Positions 6,996-13,896 of a stretch of DNA of 20,046 bases are shown piece by piece. Position numbers and translations under genes: made by a program. The stretch is from Vulcanimicrobiia bacterium (GTDB lineage: Bacteria; Vulcanimicrobiota; Vulcanimicrobiia; Vulcanimicrobiales; Vulcanimicrobiaceae), in contig JANWKW010000114.1 in NCBI GenBank assembly GCA_025451135.1, positions 1 through 20,046 of the forward strand, written 5' to 3'. The first letter of the stretch is position 1. Every line of letters begins with the position of its first letter. The notes beneath the pieces are model-generated. The model was given only the letters and a program-made list of their open reading frames with translations. It ran no database searches and was not told the DNA's origin.

Positions 6996-7679
6996 ATGAG
7001 ACTTCGCGCACTGCTCGTCGTCCTGGTGCTCGCAGCGCCGGCGCTCCTGCCGACCGCGGCATCGGCATCGTATTGGGGAAGTTTCGTCATCGAGGTCGGG
7101 CCGCAGATATCGCTCTTGAACGGCTCGTGTACGCCCGTGAACGGCGACAACACGCACCTCAGCTGCACCGGCTCGGTGACGTTCGCCGACCAATACGGTC
7201 ATTGCGACTACTCCATCTCGAGGTCGACGAACCCGTTCTCCGGCTACACCTATACCTTCAACGCCTACAACCCGACGTGTCTGTACCACTGGACCGGCCA
7301 GAGCTCGATCAAGGTCATCGCACGGACCTCGCCACCCGCGCCGACCCCGACGCCGTTCGTCCCGCACACGCCCGCACCGACGCCGACCCACGCGCCGACG
7401 CCGCCTCCGTCGATTCTCCGGCTAACGGTCGAGTCGCCGCTCGGGTACGTCTCCGGTCCGTGTACGGCGAATCCATGGACCCCGGGTCCCTTGGCCGGAC
7501 CACCGACTTATCGCTGTGCGGCGAGCGGGTCGATCACGGTAAGCACCCCGCCAAAGGCGACGTGCGTCTTCGCGGTCGTCAGCCCGGTGGCGAACGGCGG
7601 CGCATGGTCCGTGACCAAGTCCGGCACGTGCACCTTCGCCCTCAAGAACGGCAATCAACTCGACCTTCGCCCGCACTAG
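6996..7679 (+). CDS. Secreted protein with two related four-cysteine modules
   Basis: I do not recognise this 227-residue protein. Residues 1-24 form a Sec signal peptide (MRLRALLVVLVLAAPALLPT, then an AxA cleavage site at TAASA/SYW). Two modules follow, with cysteines at 45, 57, 70, 95 and at 156, 174, 190, 212. A proline/threonine-rich linker (about 111-139) with repeated TP/PT units separates them. The modules share the order G-x-C-T, then C with a following G-S-x-T strand, C with an aromatic, and T-C, which suggests internal duplication. It is probably exported and disulfide-bonded, and could be a surface or carbohydrate-binding protein, but no function can be assigned. The ATG at 6996 has a good ribosome binding site (GAGGGAG, 6982-6988). 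It stands alone between aceB and the kinase gene. Confidence 0.8.
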   Translation: MRLRALLVVLVLAAPALLPTAASASYWGSFVIEVGPQISLLNGSCTPVNGDNTHLSCTGSVTFADQYGHCDYSISRSTNPFSGYTYTFNAYNPTCLYHWTGQSSIKVIARTSPPAPTPTPFVPHTPAPTPTHAPTPPPSILRLTVESPLGYVSGPCTANPWTPGPLAGPPTYRCAASGSITVSTPPKATCVFAVVSPVANGGAWSVTKSGTCTFALKNGNQLDLRPH

Positions 7680-7690
7680 GGCGGTTTCGT

Positions 7691-7703
7691 CCCGCTCGTC
7701 ACA
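7691..7703 (+). promoter_or_regulatory. 13-bp element CCCGCTCGTCACA before the sensor kinase (candidate LytTR site)
   Basis: An identical 13-mer occurs at 9588-9600 before the glycosyltransferase. Here it lies nine bases upstream of a possible -35 (TTGACG, 7710-7715). Its position before the kinase-regulator operon and before the next gene suggests it is the binding site of the LytTR regulator encoded between them, giving autoregulation. Confidence 0.4.
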
Positions 7704-7734
7704 ACCGATTTGACGGCCGGGCGCGGTTCGCGCT

Positions 7735-8832
7735 ATGAGTGAGCGGATGCGTCTCTCCCCCCGGCTCCGGACAGCCCTGTGGCTGTTCGCACTCGCGACC
7801 GCGGTCGGCGCCTCGCTGTTCGGCTATCGCTATTTCGACGACCTGGCCCGCGGCATCACCGGTACGGCCGCGGAGCGGGCGATCGAGGAGTTCACCGGCG
7901 CCTATGCCGGCTTCGCGCTGGTGCCGTTCGTCTCGTGGATGGTCCGGCGGTACGGCCTCTGCCTGCGCTGGTCGATCGCGATCCCGATGCAGATCCTCGG
8001 CTGGGCCGCGTTCTCGGTCGCGCACACCACGCTGATGGCGGCTTCGCGCTCGCTGATCTTCCCGCTCGCTCACCTCGGGCACTACGACTACGGCAATATG
8101 GTCTACCGCTATCCGATGGAAGCGTTCAACGACGTGGTCGTCTATGCGGTGGTCGCGGGCTTCGTGGCGTTCCTGGACCGCCAAGAGCAGGCACGCCGGA
8201 CGGAGCTCGCCGCCGCCGAGCTGCAGCGCAAGCTCGCGCAGGCGACCCTGGAGAATCTGCGGCTCCAGCTCCAGCCGCACTTTCTCTTCAACACGCTCAA
8301 CGCGATCTCGGCGGTGATGTACGAAGATGTCGGCAAGGCCGACGCGATGATCGCCAAGCTCGGCGCGTTCCTGCGCACCATCCTGGCGTCGAGCGACGCG
8401 CTCGAGATCCCGCTCCGCGACGAGATCGACATCGAGCGGACCTACGTCGACATCATGACCACGCGGCTGGAGAGCGCGCTCGCGCTCGTGACGCGCATGG
8501 ATGACGACGCCGCCGGGTCGGCGGTGCCGCCGATGCTGCTGCAGCCGCTGATCGAGAACGCCATCCAGCACGGTCGTCCGGCCGGGGGCGGCAGCCTGCG
8601 CGTTACCATCGCCGCGTCGCGCACGAACGGCCGCGTGATGCTGCAGGTCAGCGACGACGGCGTCGGTCCGCCGGCGACGCTGCGTCCCGAGGGCCGCGGA
8701 TTGCAGAACGTCCGTTCGCGCCTCGAGCAGTTGTACGACGGCGACTGCACGTTCGACGTGCTCGCCGGCGCCGGCGGCGGCACGGACGTGCGGCTCGGCT
8801 TCCCCTACCGGACGTCGAGGCCGGCGGAATGA
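7735..8832 (+). CDS. LytS/YehU-type sensor histidine kinase (His_kinase family)
   Basis: This membrane-bound sensor kinase autophosphorylates on histidine and passes phosphate to the LytTR regulator encoded next. About four transmembrane segments are visible (roughly residues 12-31, 56-70, 80-110 and 132-147) with no obvious extracellular sensor domain. A short coiled linker (150-175) leads to LQPHFLFNTLN with phospho-acceptor H182, typical of the LytS class rather than HisKA kinases. The ATPase part shows PLIENAIQHG (N275), SDDGVG (306-311) and GRGLQNVRSRL (320-330). The stop overlaps the regulator start (ATGA). The ATG at 7747 is an alternative start: TTGACG (7710-7715) and TATGAG (7734-7739) would place transcription initiation at it. 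The stimulus is unknown. Confidence 0.93.
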   Translation: MSERMRLSPRLRTALWLFALATAVGASLFGYRYFDDLARGITGTAAERAIEEFTGAYAGFALVPFVSWMVRRYGLCLRWSIAIPMQILGWAAFSVAHTTLMAASRSLIFPLAHLGHYDYGNMVYRYPMEAFNDVVVYAVVAGFVAFLDRQEQARRTELAAAELQRKLAQATLENLRLQLQPHFLFNTLNAISAVMYEDVGKADAMIAKLGAFLRTILASSDALEIPLRDEIDIERTYVDIMTTRLESALALVTRMDDDAAGSAVPPMLLQPLIENAIQHGRPAGGGSLRVTIAASRTNGRVMLQVSDDGVGPPATLRPEGRGLQNVRSRLEQLYDGDCTFDVLAGAGGGTDVRLGFPYRTSRPAE

Positions 8833-9584
8833 TGCTGCGCGTCGCGATCGTCGACGACGAGGCGCCCGCGCGCCGCAAGCTGGCGCGATTTCTCGCCGAG
8901 TTCGACGACGTCGACGTGGTCGGCGAGGCGGGCGGCGGCGCCGACGCGATCGCGCTCGTGCGCAAGGCCAAGCCGGACGTGCTCTTCCTGGACATCCAGA
9001 TGCCCGAGGTCGACGGCTTCGATGTGGTCGAGGAGCTGGCCGGTGACGCGCACGTCCCGCGCGTGATCTTCGCGACTGCTTTCGATCAACACGCCATCCG
9101 GGCGTTCGAGGTGAGCGCGCTCGACTATCTGCTCAAGCCGCTCGAACGCGAACGCCTGGGCGAGGCGATCGCGCGCGCCCGCGCCGCCGTCGCGCCGGAC
9201 CAACCACCCTCGCGCGATCGGCTGCTCGAGGTGCTCGACGCCCTGCGGCCGGAGCGCCGCTTCCCGAAACGCCTGCTCGTGCCGGGCGAAGAACGCTCGG
9301 TCTTCGTCGACGTCGCCGAGATCGTGCGGCTCGAAGCCGACGGCAACAACGTGCGCGTGGTCACCGCGCGCGGCACCCATACGATGCGCGCGACGCTGGA
9401 ATCGCTCGAGGCCAAGCTCGACCCCGAGCGCTTCGCGCGCGTCCACCGTTCGCACGTCGTCAATCTCGATGCGATCAAGGAGATCCAGCCGTGGTTCCAC
9501 GGCGATCGCCAGATCGTGCTGCGCGACGGGACCGGCCTGACCTGGAGCCGGCGCTACGCCGCCAAGCGCCCGGACCTGGCGTAG
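8829..9584 (+). CDS. LytTR-family response regulator
   Basis: This is the cognate regulator of the upstream kinase, 251 residues. The receiver domain (about 3-120) has the acidic pocket D9-D10, phospho-acceptor D55 in VLFLDIQMPE, T83 in FATAF and K103 in LLKPLE. The C-terminal LytTR DNA-binding domain (about 160-250) is recognised by IVRLEADGNNVRVVTARGTH and FARVHRSHVVNLDAIKEI. LytTR proteins bind pairs of direct repeats about two helical turns apart. A matching arrangement, CGCTCGTC repeated with a 21-bp step, lies 26 bp downstream of this gene at 9590-9618, before the glycosyltransferase. Two adjacent ATGs at 8829 and 8832 are both possible starts; the first gives the 4-bp overlap with the kinase stop. 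Confidence 0.94.
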   Translation: MMLRVAIVDDEAPARRKLARFLAEFDDVDVVGEAGGGADAIALVRKAKPDVLFLDIQMPEVDGFDVVEELAGDAHVPRVIFATAFDQHAIRAFEVSALDYLLKPLERERLGEAIARARAAVAPDQPPSRDRLLEVLDALRPERRFPKRLLVPGEERSVFVDVAEIVRLEADGNNVRVVTARGTHTMRATLESLEAKLDPERFARVHRSHVVNLDAIKEIQPWFHGDRQIVLRDGTGLTWSRRYAAKRPDLA

Positions 9585-9587
9585 CCG

Positions 9588-9618
9588 CCCGCTCGTCACA
9601 TCGTCCGCGCCGCTCGTC
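9588..9618 (+). promoter_or_regulatory. Paired CGCTCGTC direct repeats, candidate LytTR-regulator binding site
   Basis: CGCTCGTC occurs at 9590-9597 and 9611-9618, exactly 21 bp apart, which is two helical turns and the usual layout of LytTR targets. The first copy lies inside the 13-mer (9588-9600) that is shared exactly with 7691-7703. A possible -10 (TACGGT, 9651-9656) lies seven bases before the ATG at 9663 with no recognisable -35 element, which fits an activator-dependent promoter. Confidence 0.42.
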
Positions 9619-9637
9619 CCGCCCGGGCGGACGAGCG
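9611..9637. other. GC-rich inverted repeat between regulator and glycosyltransferase
   Basis: CGCTCGTC (9611-9618) pairs with GACGAGCG (9630-9637) around an inner palindrome CGCCCGGGCG, leaving one unpaired C. It could fold as a strong hairpin. No T-run follows, so a classical terminator is unlikely; the right arm may be a third, inverted copy of the candidate regulator site. Confidence 0.45.
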
Positions 9638-9662
9638 GGCGCCGCTCCGCTACGGTGGGGCC

Positions 9663-11189
9663 ATGAAGAACGCGCTTCCGTCCCGCCTCGCCGACGAATA
9701 TCTGGTGCCCGCGCTCCTGGCGGCGGTCACCCTGCTGATCCATTGCATCACCAACGCGCACTACGGCTTCTTCCGCGACGAGCTGTACTTCATCATCTGC
9801 GGCCGCCACCCGGACTGGGGCTACGTCGACCAGCCGCCGCTAGTGCCGCTGCTGGCGGCCGCGTCGCAGGCCTTCGGCATCTCGCTGTTCGCACTGCGTC
9901 TGATCCCGGCGCTGTTCGCGGCGGGCGGCGTCTTCGCGACCGCGCGGCTAGTGCGCGAGTTCGGCGGCGGCGCGTTCGCGCAATCCATCGGCGGACTGTG
10001 CGTCGCGCTCGCGCCGGTACTGCTCACCTTCGGCACGGAGCTCGGTCCCGACGACGTCGGCATGTGGCTGTGGCCGCTCGCGGCGCTCTACGTGGCGCGC
10101 CTGGTGCAAGGCGCCGACCCGCGCTGGTGGCTGGGTGTCGGCCTCGCGCTCGGCGTTTCGGGCCAAGCGAAGTACAGCGTGCTCTTCTTCGGAGTGGCGC
10201 TGCTGATCGGCATCGCGCTCTCGCCGTCCCGCCGGATCCTGCGCACGCCCTGGATGCCGGCCGGCGTCGCGCTCGCGCTGCTCATCGTCGCGCCGAGCAT
10301 CGCCTGGCAGGTCGCGCACGGCCTGCCGATGCTCGAGCTCTTGCAAGCCGGGCAGCACGGCAAGAACGTGATCCTCACGCCGCTGCAGTTCGTGATGGCC
10401 GACGTGGTGATCCTCAATCCGATCTTCGCGCTGGTCTGGCTCGCCGGGCTGGTGCTGGCGTTCGTCCGGCCGGCGACGCGCTGGGTCGGATGGACGTTCG
10501 GGATCGTGATCGCCGCGATGATCGCGCTCCACGCCAAGGACTACTATCCGGCCGACGTCTATCCGCTGCTCTTCGCGACCGGCGGCGTCGCCATCGAGAT
10601 CCTCACCCGCCGGGCCGCCTTCCTACGGCCGGCCGTTGCAGCGATCGCCTTGGCCGCGGGCCTTCTGCTCCTGCCGTTCGGAACGCCGGCCCTGAGCGAG
10701 ACGCAGCTCGTCGCGTACGGCCATATCGTCGGACGCGTGCTGAGCACTCCGCCGAGAGAGCATCACAAGGAAGCGCGCATGATGTCGGACTTCGCCGACA
10801 TGCACGGCTGGCCCGAGATGACCGCCGCCGTCGCAGCCGTCTACGATGCGCTTTCGCCGAGCGAGCGGACCGGCGCGGGCATCAACGCGAGCAACTATGG
10901 CGAGGCCAGCGCCATCAACTTCTTCGGCGGCAAGTACGGGCTGCCGGTCGCGAGTTCGGGCCACAACCAATACTGGATCTGGGGGCCGCACTTCAAACGA
11001 GGCGGCACGCTCATCGACGTCAACGGCAACGAGTCGGTCCTCCACAAGGTCTGCACCAGCGTCTCGCTCGGCGCGACCTACTCGAACCCGTGGGGGATGC
11101 CGTACGAGGACGATCTGCCCATCTACGTCTGCCGCGGCCTCAAGGTGGACGTCGCCGCGATCTGGCCCTTCGTCCGGAATTACAACTAG
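9663..11189 (+). CDS. GT39-like membrane glycosyltransferase (PMT_2 / ArnT-like family)
   Basis: This 508-residue polytopic protein transfers a sugar from a polyprenyl-phosphate carrier to a lipid, polysaccharide or protein at the outer face of the membrane, as in the PMT/ArnT superfamily. The diagnostic first extracytoplasmic loop is present: HYGFFRDELYF (residues 33-43) with the catalytic-type R38-D39-E40, followed by GYVDQPPLVPLL (53-64). About ten hydrophobic helices fill residues 15-350. A soluble C-terminal region (about 360-508) includes SNYGEASAINFFGGKYGLP and a WGPHF motif seen in bacterial homologues. The gene follows the LytTR pair by 78 bp with candidate regulator sites between, so it is the likely regulatory target. 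Acceptor and donor sugar cannot be told from sequence. Confidence 0.9.
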   Translation: MKNALPSRLADEYLVPALLAAVTLLIHCITNAHYGFFRDELYFIICGRHPDWGYVDQPPLVPLLAAASQAFGISLFALRLIPALFAAGGVFATARLVREFGGGAFAQSIGGLCVALAPVLLTFGTELGPDDVGMWLWPLAALYVARLVQGADPRWWLGVGLALGVSGQAKYSVLFFGVALLIGIALSPSRRILRTPWMPAGVALALLIVAPSIAWQVAHGLPMLELLQAGQHGKNVILTPLQFVMADVVILNPIFALVWLAGLVLAFVRPATRWVGWTFGIVIAAMIALHAKDYYPADVYPLLFATGGVAIEILTRRAAFLRPAVAAIALAAGLLLLPFGTPALSETQLVAYGHIVGRVLSTPPREHHKEARMMSDFADMHGWPEMTAAVAAVYDALSPSERTGAGINASNYGEASAINFFGGKYGLPVASSGHNQYWIWGPHFKRGGTLIDVNGNESVLHKVCTSVSLGATYSNPWGMPYEDDLPIYVCRGLKVDVAAIWPFVRNYN

Positions 11190-11214
11190 GAGAAACCGCC
11201 ACGCCCCAGTATAC

Positions 11215-11243
11215 TTGCGTATATTCGCATATTAATATATAGT
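11215..11243 (+). promoter_or_regulatory. arsR-sulP promoter with overlapping AT-rich operator, probably leaderless
   Basis: TTGCGT (11215-11220) and TATAGT (11238-11243) are spaced by 17 bp. Six bases after the -10 lies the arsR ATG (11250), with no Shine-Dalgarno sequence, so the mRNA should be leaderless. The promoter is embedded in a strikingly AT-rich island (11210-11242), including TGCG-TATATT-CGCA and alternating TA tracts, the usual character of ArsR-family operators. This implies autorepression. Confidence 0.6.
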
Positions 11244-11249
11244 TGACCG

Positions 11250-11573
11250 ATGCCCGACCGCCTGCACCGGTATAAAGCCGATATCTTCCAAGCGCTCGCC
11301 CATCCGACCAGGGTGGCCATCGTCGAAGCGCTGGCGGGCGGCGAGCTTTCGGCCGGTCAACTCATCGAGCGGCTCGGACTCGAGCAGGCGAATGCGTCGC
11401 AGCATCTCGCCGTGCTCCGCTCCAAGCGCGTCGTCGAAACGCGGCGCGCCGGCAATCAGGTCTACTACGCGCTCCGCGATCCGGTCCTCGCCGACGTGCT
11501 CGCACTCCTACGCGATTATTTCTTCGCGCATTTCGCCGACATCGCCGATCTGAACACCGCTCTGCGCGGATGA
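11250..11573 (+). CDS. ArsR-family transcriptional regulator without cysteines
   Basis: This small winged-helix repressor (107 residues) has the family opening IFQALAHPTRVAIVEAL (11-27) and the recognition helix ASQHLAVLRSKRVVETRRAGNQVYYAL (about 50-76). It contains no cysteine, so it cannot use the cysteine metal site of ArsR/SmtB or the dithiol switch of BigR/SqrR. No histidine-rich alpha-5 metal site is obvious either. It overlaps the SulP transporter by 4 bp (ATGA). ArsR-SulP pairs of this kind are common in bacteria to my knowledge, with the regulator controlling the transporter. The inducer is unknown. Confidence 0.92.
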   Translation: MPDRLHRYKADIFQALAHPTRVAIVEALAGGELSAGQLIERLGLEQANASQHLAVLRSKRVVETRRAGNQVYYALRDPVLADVLALLRDYFFAHFADIADLNTALRG

Positions 11574-13270
11574 ACATCCCGGAAAGCTACCTCCCCAAGC
11601 TCCTTTCGCTCGGCCGCTACACGCGAAAGGACGTCCTCGCCGACCTTTTGGCCGGGGTCACGGTCGGCTTGGTCGCGCTGCCGCTCGCGATGGCGTTCGC
11701 GATCGCATCGGGGGCCACGCCTCAAGCGGGACTCTACACCGCGATCGCCGGCGGCGCGATCGTCGCGATCTTCGGCGGGTCGCGATTCCAGATCGCCGGA
11801 CCGACCGGAGCGTTCGTCGTGATCGTGGCGGGGATCGTCGCAAAGCACGGCGTCCCGGGTCTGCTCGTCGTGACCGCGATGGCCGGCGCGATCCTGGTCT
11901 TCCTGGGTCTGACCGGTCTTGGGAACGCCATCAAGTTCATCCCGCGGCCGATCGTCATCGGGTTCACGAACGGGATCGCGCTCCTGATCGCCTCGACGCA
12001 GATCAAAGATTTCTTCGGGTTGAAGTTCGCCGGAAATCCGAGCGAGTTCTTCGCGCGGACGCACGCGATCGTGTCGCATCTGAGCGGCATCGACCCCGCG
12101 ACCGCGGTCATCGGCGTCTCTTCGCTGGCGATCTTCCTGCTCGTCTCGCGTTTCGCGCCGCGCGTCCCAGCAGCCATCGTGACGGTCGCCGCGGCGGCGA
12201 TCGCGACGGCAGCCTTCCATCTTCCGATCGACACGATCGCGTCGCGCTTCGGCGGCATTCCGAGCGGCCTTCCCCGGTTGGCCTTGCCGCCGATCCACCC
12301 CGACCTGTTCCTTCAGCTTCTTCCCTCCGCCATCACGGTCGCGGTGCTCGGCTCGCTCGAGAGTCTGCTCTCGGCCGTGGTCGCCGATTCGCTCACCGGG
12401 GATCGCCACCACTCGAACGCCGAGCTGATCGCTCAAGGCGCGGCCAATCTGTTCGTCCCGCTGGTCGGCGGCATTCCGGTCACCGGTGCGATCGCGCGGA
12501 CCGGGACGAATATCCGGTCGGGCGCGAAGAGCCCGATCTCCGGACTGGTCCATTCCCTCACGCTGCTCGCCATCGTGCTCGTCTGCGCGCCGCTCGCATC
12601 CGCGGTCCCGCTCGCGTCGCTTGCGGCCGTCCTTCTCGTCGTCGCCTACCGCATCGGCGAGTGGCACGAGATCGGCGCCATCCTCCGTCTGGACAAGACG
12701 GATCGGTCCGTCTGGTTCGTCACGTTCGCGCTGACCGTCTGCGCGGATCTCACGATCGCCGTCGGCGTCGGACTCGGACTCGCCGCGCTCCTGTACATCT
12801 ATCGCGTGACGCAGACGACCACCGTCTCGACCGTTTCGAACGAGGAGATCGAAGAGAACCGCGTTCACGTGCTGCAGGACAAGAGCATTCCGCCTTACGT
12901 CGCCATCCTGCGCATCCACGGCCCGTTCTTGTTCGGCACCACCGACAAGCTCTTCGAGGAATCCCTGGGGCTGACGCGGCTCGCCACGGTCGTCATTCTC
13001 CGCCTGAGGAACATGACCGCCATCGACGCCACCGGCCTGCACGCGATCGAGACGCTCCACGAGCGGCTCCGGGCTTCCGGCAAGACGCTGCTCGTCTGCG
13101 GCGCACGGTCTCAACCCGCGCGCTTGCTGAACCATACCGCGTTCCTCGCCCGCCTAGGCGCGGAGAACGTCCTACCGAACGTCGATGCCGCCCTATCGCG
13201 CGCGAAAGACATCCATGAATCGTTCGACGGCCTCGGCGACGAGTTGGCCGCAACGCCGCTGCTCGCCTAG
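11570..13270 (+). CDS. SulP-family inorganic anion transporter with C-terminal STAS domain
   Basis: SulP (SLC26-like) transporters move sulfate, bicarbonate or related anions across the inner membrane. The 566-residue protein has the hallmark start VLADLLAGVTVGLVALPLAMAFAIASG and GGSRFQIAGPTGAF (residues about 21-82). Ten or more transmembrane helices run to about residue 410, followed by a cytoplasmic STAS domain (about 430-550) with MTAIDATGLHAIETL. It is translationally coupled to the upstream ArsR regulator and shares its promoter. No carbonic anhydrase or sulfate-assimilation gene is adjacent, so the anion cannot be decided here. Confidence 0.95.
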   Translation: MNIPESYLPKLLSLGRYTRKDVLADLLAGVTVGLVALPLAMAFAIASGATPQAGLYTAIAGGAIVAIFGGSRFQIAGPTGAFVVIVAGIVAKHGVPGLLVVTAMAGAILVFLGLTGLGNAIKFIPRPIVIGFTNGIALLIASTQIKDFFGLKFAGNPSEFFARTHAIVSHLSGIDPATAVIGVSSLAIFLLVSRFAPRVPAAIVTVAAAAIATAAFHLPIDTIASRFGGIPSGLPRLALPPIHPDLFLQLLPSAITVAVLGSLESLLSAVVADSLTGDRHHSNAELIAQGAANLFVPLVGGIPVTGAIARTGTNIRSGAKSPISGLVHSLTLLAIVLVCAPLASAVPLASLAAVLLVVAYRIGEWHEIGAILRLDKTDRSVWFVTFALTVCADLTIAVGVGLGLAALLYIYRVTQTTTVSTVSNEEIEENRVHVLQDKSIPPYVAILRIHGPFLFGTTDKLFEESLGLTRLATVVILRLRNMTAIDATGLHAIETLHERLRASGKTLLVCGARSQPARLLNHTAFLARLGAENVLPNVDAALSRAKDIHESFDGLGDELAATPLLA

Positions 13271-13288
13271 CGGCTACCGCAACGACGA

Positions 13289-13891
13289 CTAGCGCGCTAC
13301 CCGCGGGCATTTGGCATCGTACGTGTGGAACGCGCAGATGGCCGACAACGGTACGCCGAGCCGTCGAAGGTCGCGCGCGCCGAGCGCGCCGCCGCCACCG
13401 CCGATCCGTATCCAGCGCGAACCGGAGCGCTTGAAGAACTCCTCGCCTCCGCCCGCACCGTACCACTCGCCGCGAGCGAACGCTCCCGAGACGACGACCG
13501 TCCTGACGAACGGTCCCCGCATCCGATATCGGATCGCCTCGACGTCGCGGCGCGGGCCGACATCGAGCGTCGACGTCGCGTCCGGACGGCAGGCACGGGT
13601 TCCCGACGGCATCCCGCGCATCAACGCCGCGACCCTCGCGCTAGGAACTCGCCGCTGCAGAATGTCGCACGGATCCTCCAGGATGTCGATCGGCTGCCAC
13701 CCGAACGGGAAGCGCTCGACCAAGACCGGAACATCGACGCGCGCGCCTTCGACCGTTCCGTCCGCCACGTAGACAGTCGCAAGGTCTCCGGCGATATTGG
13801 TCCGTCTTATCGTCGTGGCCGCCGTGCTCTGCAACGCCGCCTCCTGAGGAGAAGCGGCGAACGCGGTCATCAAGACCAGCGCAGTGAGCAA
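13289..13891 (-). CDS. Exported hypothetical protein with WYGAGGGE motif
   Basis: This is the last gene of the minus-strand operon, about 200 residues. The best start seems to be the TTG at 13891, six bases after the PstS-like stop, because it provides a short hydrophobic signal-like segment (LTALVLMTAFAAS). The ATG at 13870 is the alternative and would shorten that segment. There are four cysteines (75, 101, 186, 195) and a distinctive C-terminal part: EWYGAGGGEEFFKRSGSRW, IRIGGGGGALGARDLRRLGVP and AICAF (about 142-188). I recall similar WYG-GGGE proteins annotated as hypothetical in other bacteria but know no function. A longer open frame to 14908 in the same phase is only a shadow over the upstream gene. 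Confidence 0.62.
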   Translation of the reverse strand: MLTALVLMTAFAASPQEAALQSTAATTIRRTNIAGDLATVYVADGTVEGARVDVPVLVERFPFGWQPIDILEDPCDILQRRVPSARVAALMRGMPSGTRACRPDATSTLDVGPRRDVEAIRYRMRGPFVRTVVVSGAFARGEWYGAGGGEEFFKRSGSRWIRIGGGGGALGARDLRRLGVPLSAICAFHTYDAKCPRVAR

Positions 13892-13896
13892 GCCGG

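Noticed and set aside
9611..9637. Rho-independent terminator after the LytTR regulator
   Set aside because: The stem is strong but no T-rich tract follows on either strand; it is reported only as an inverted repeat.
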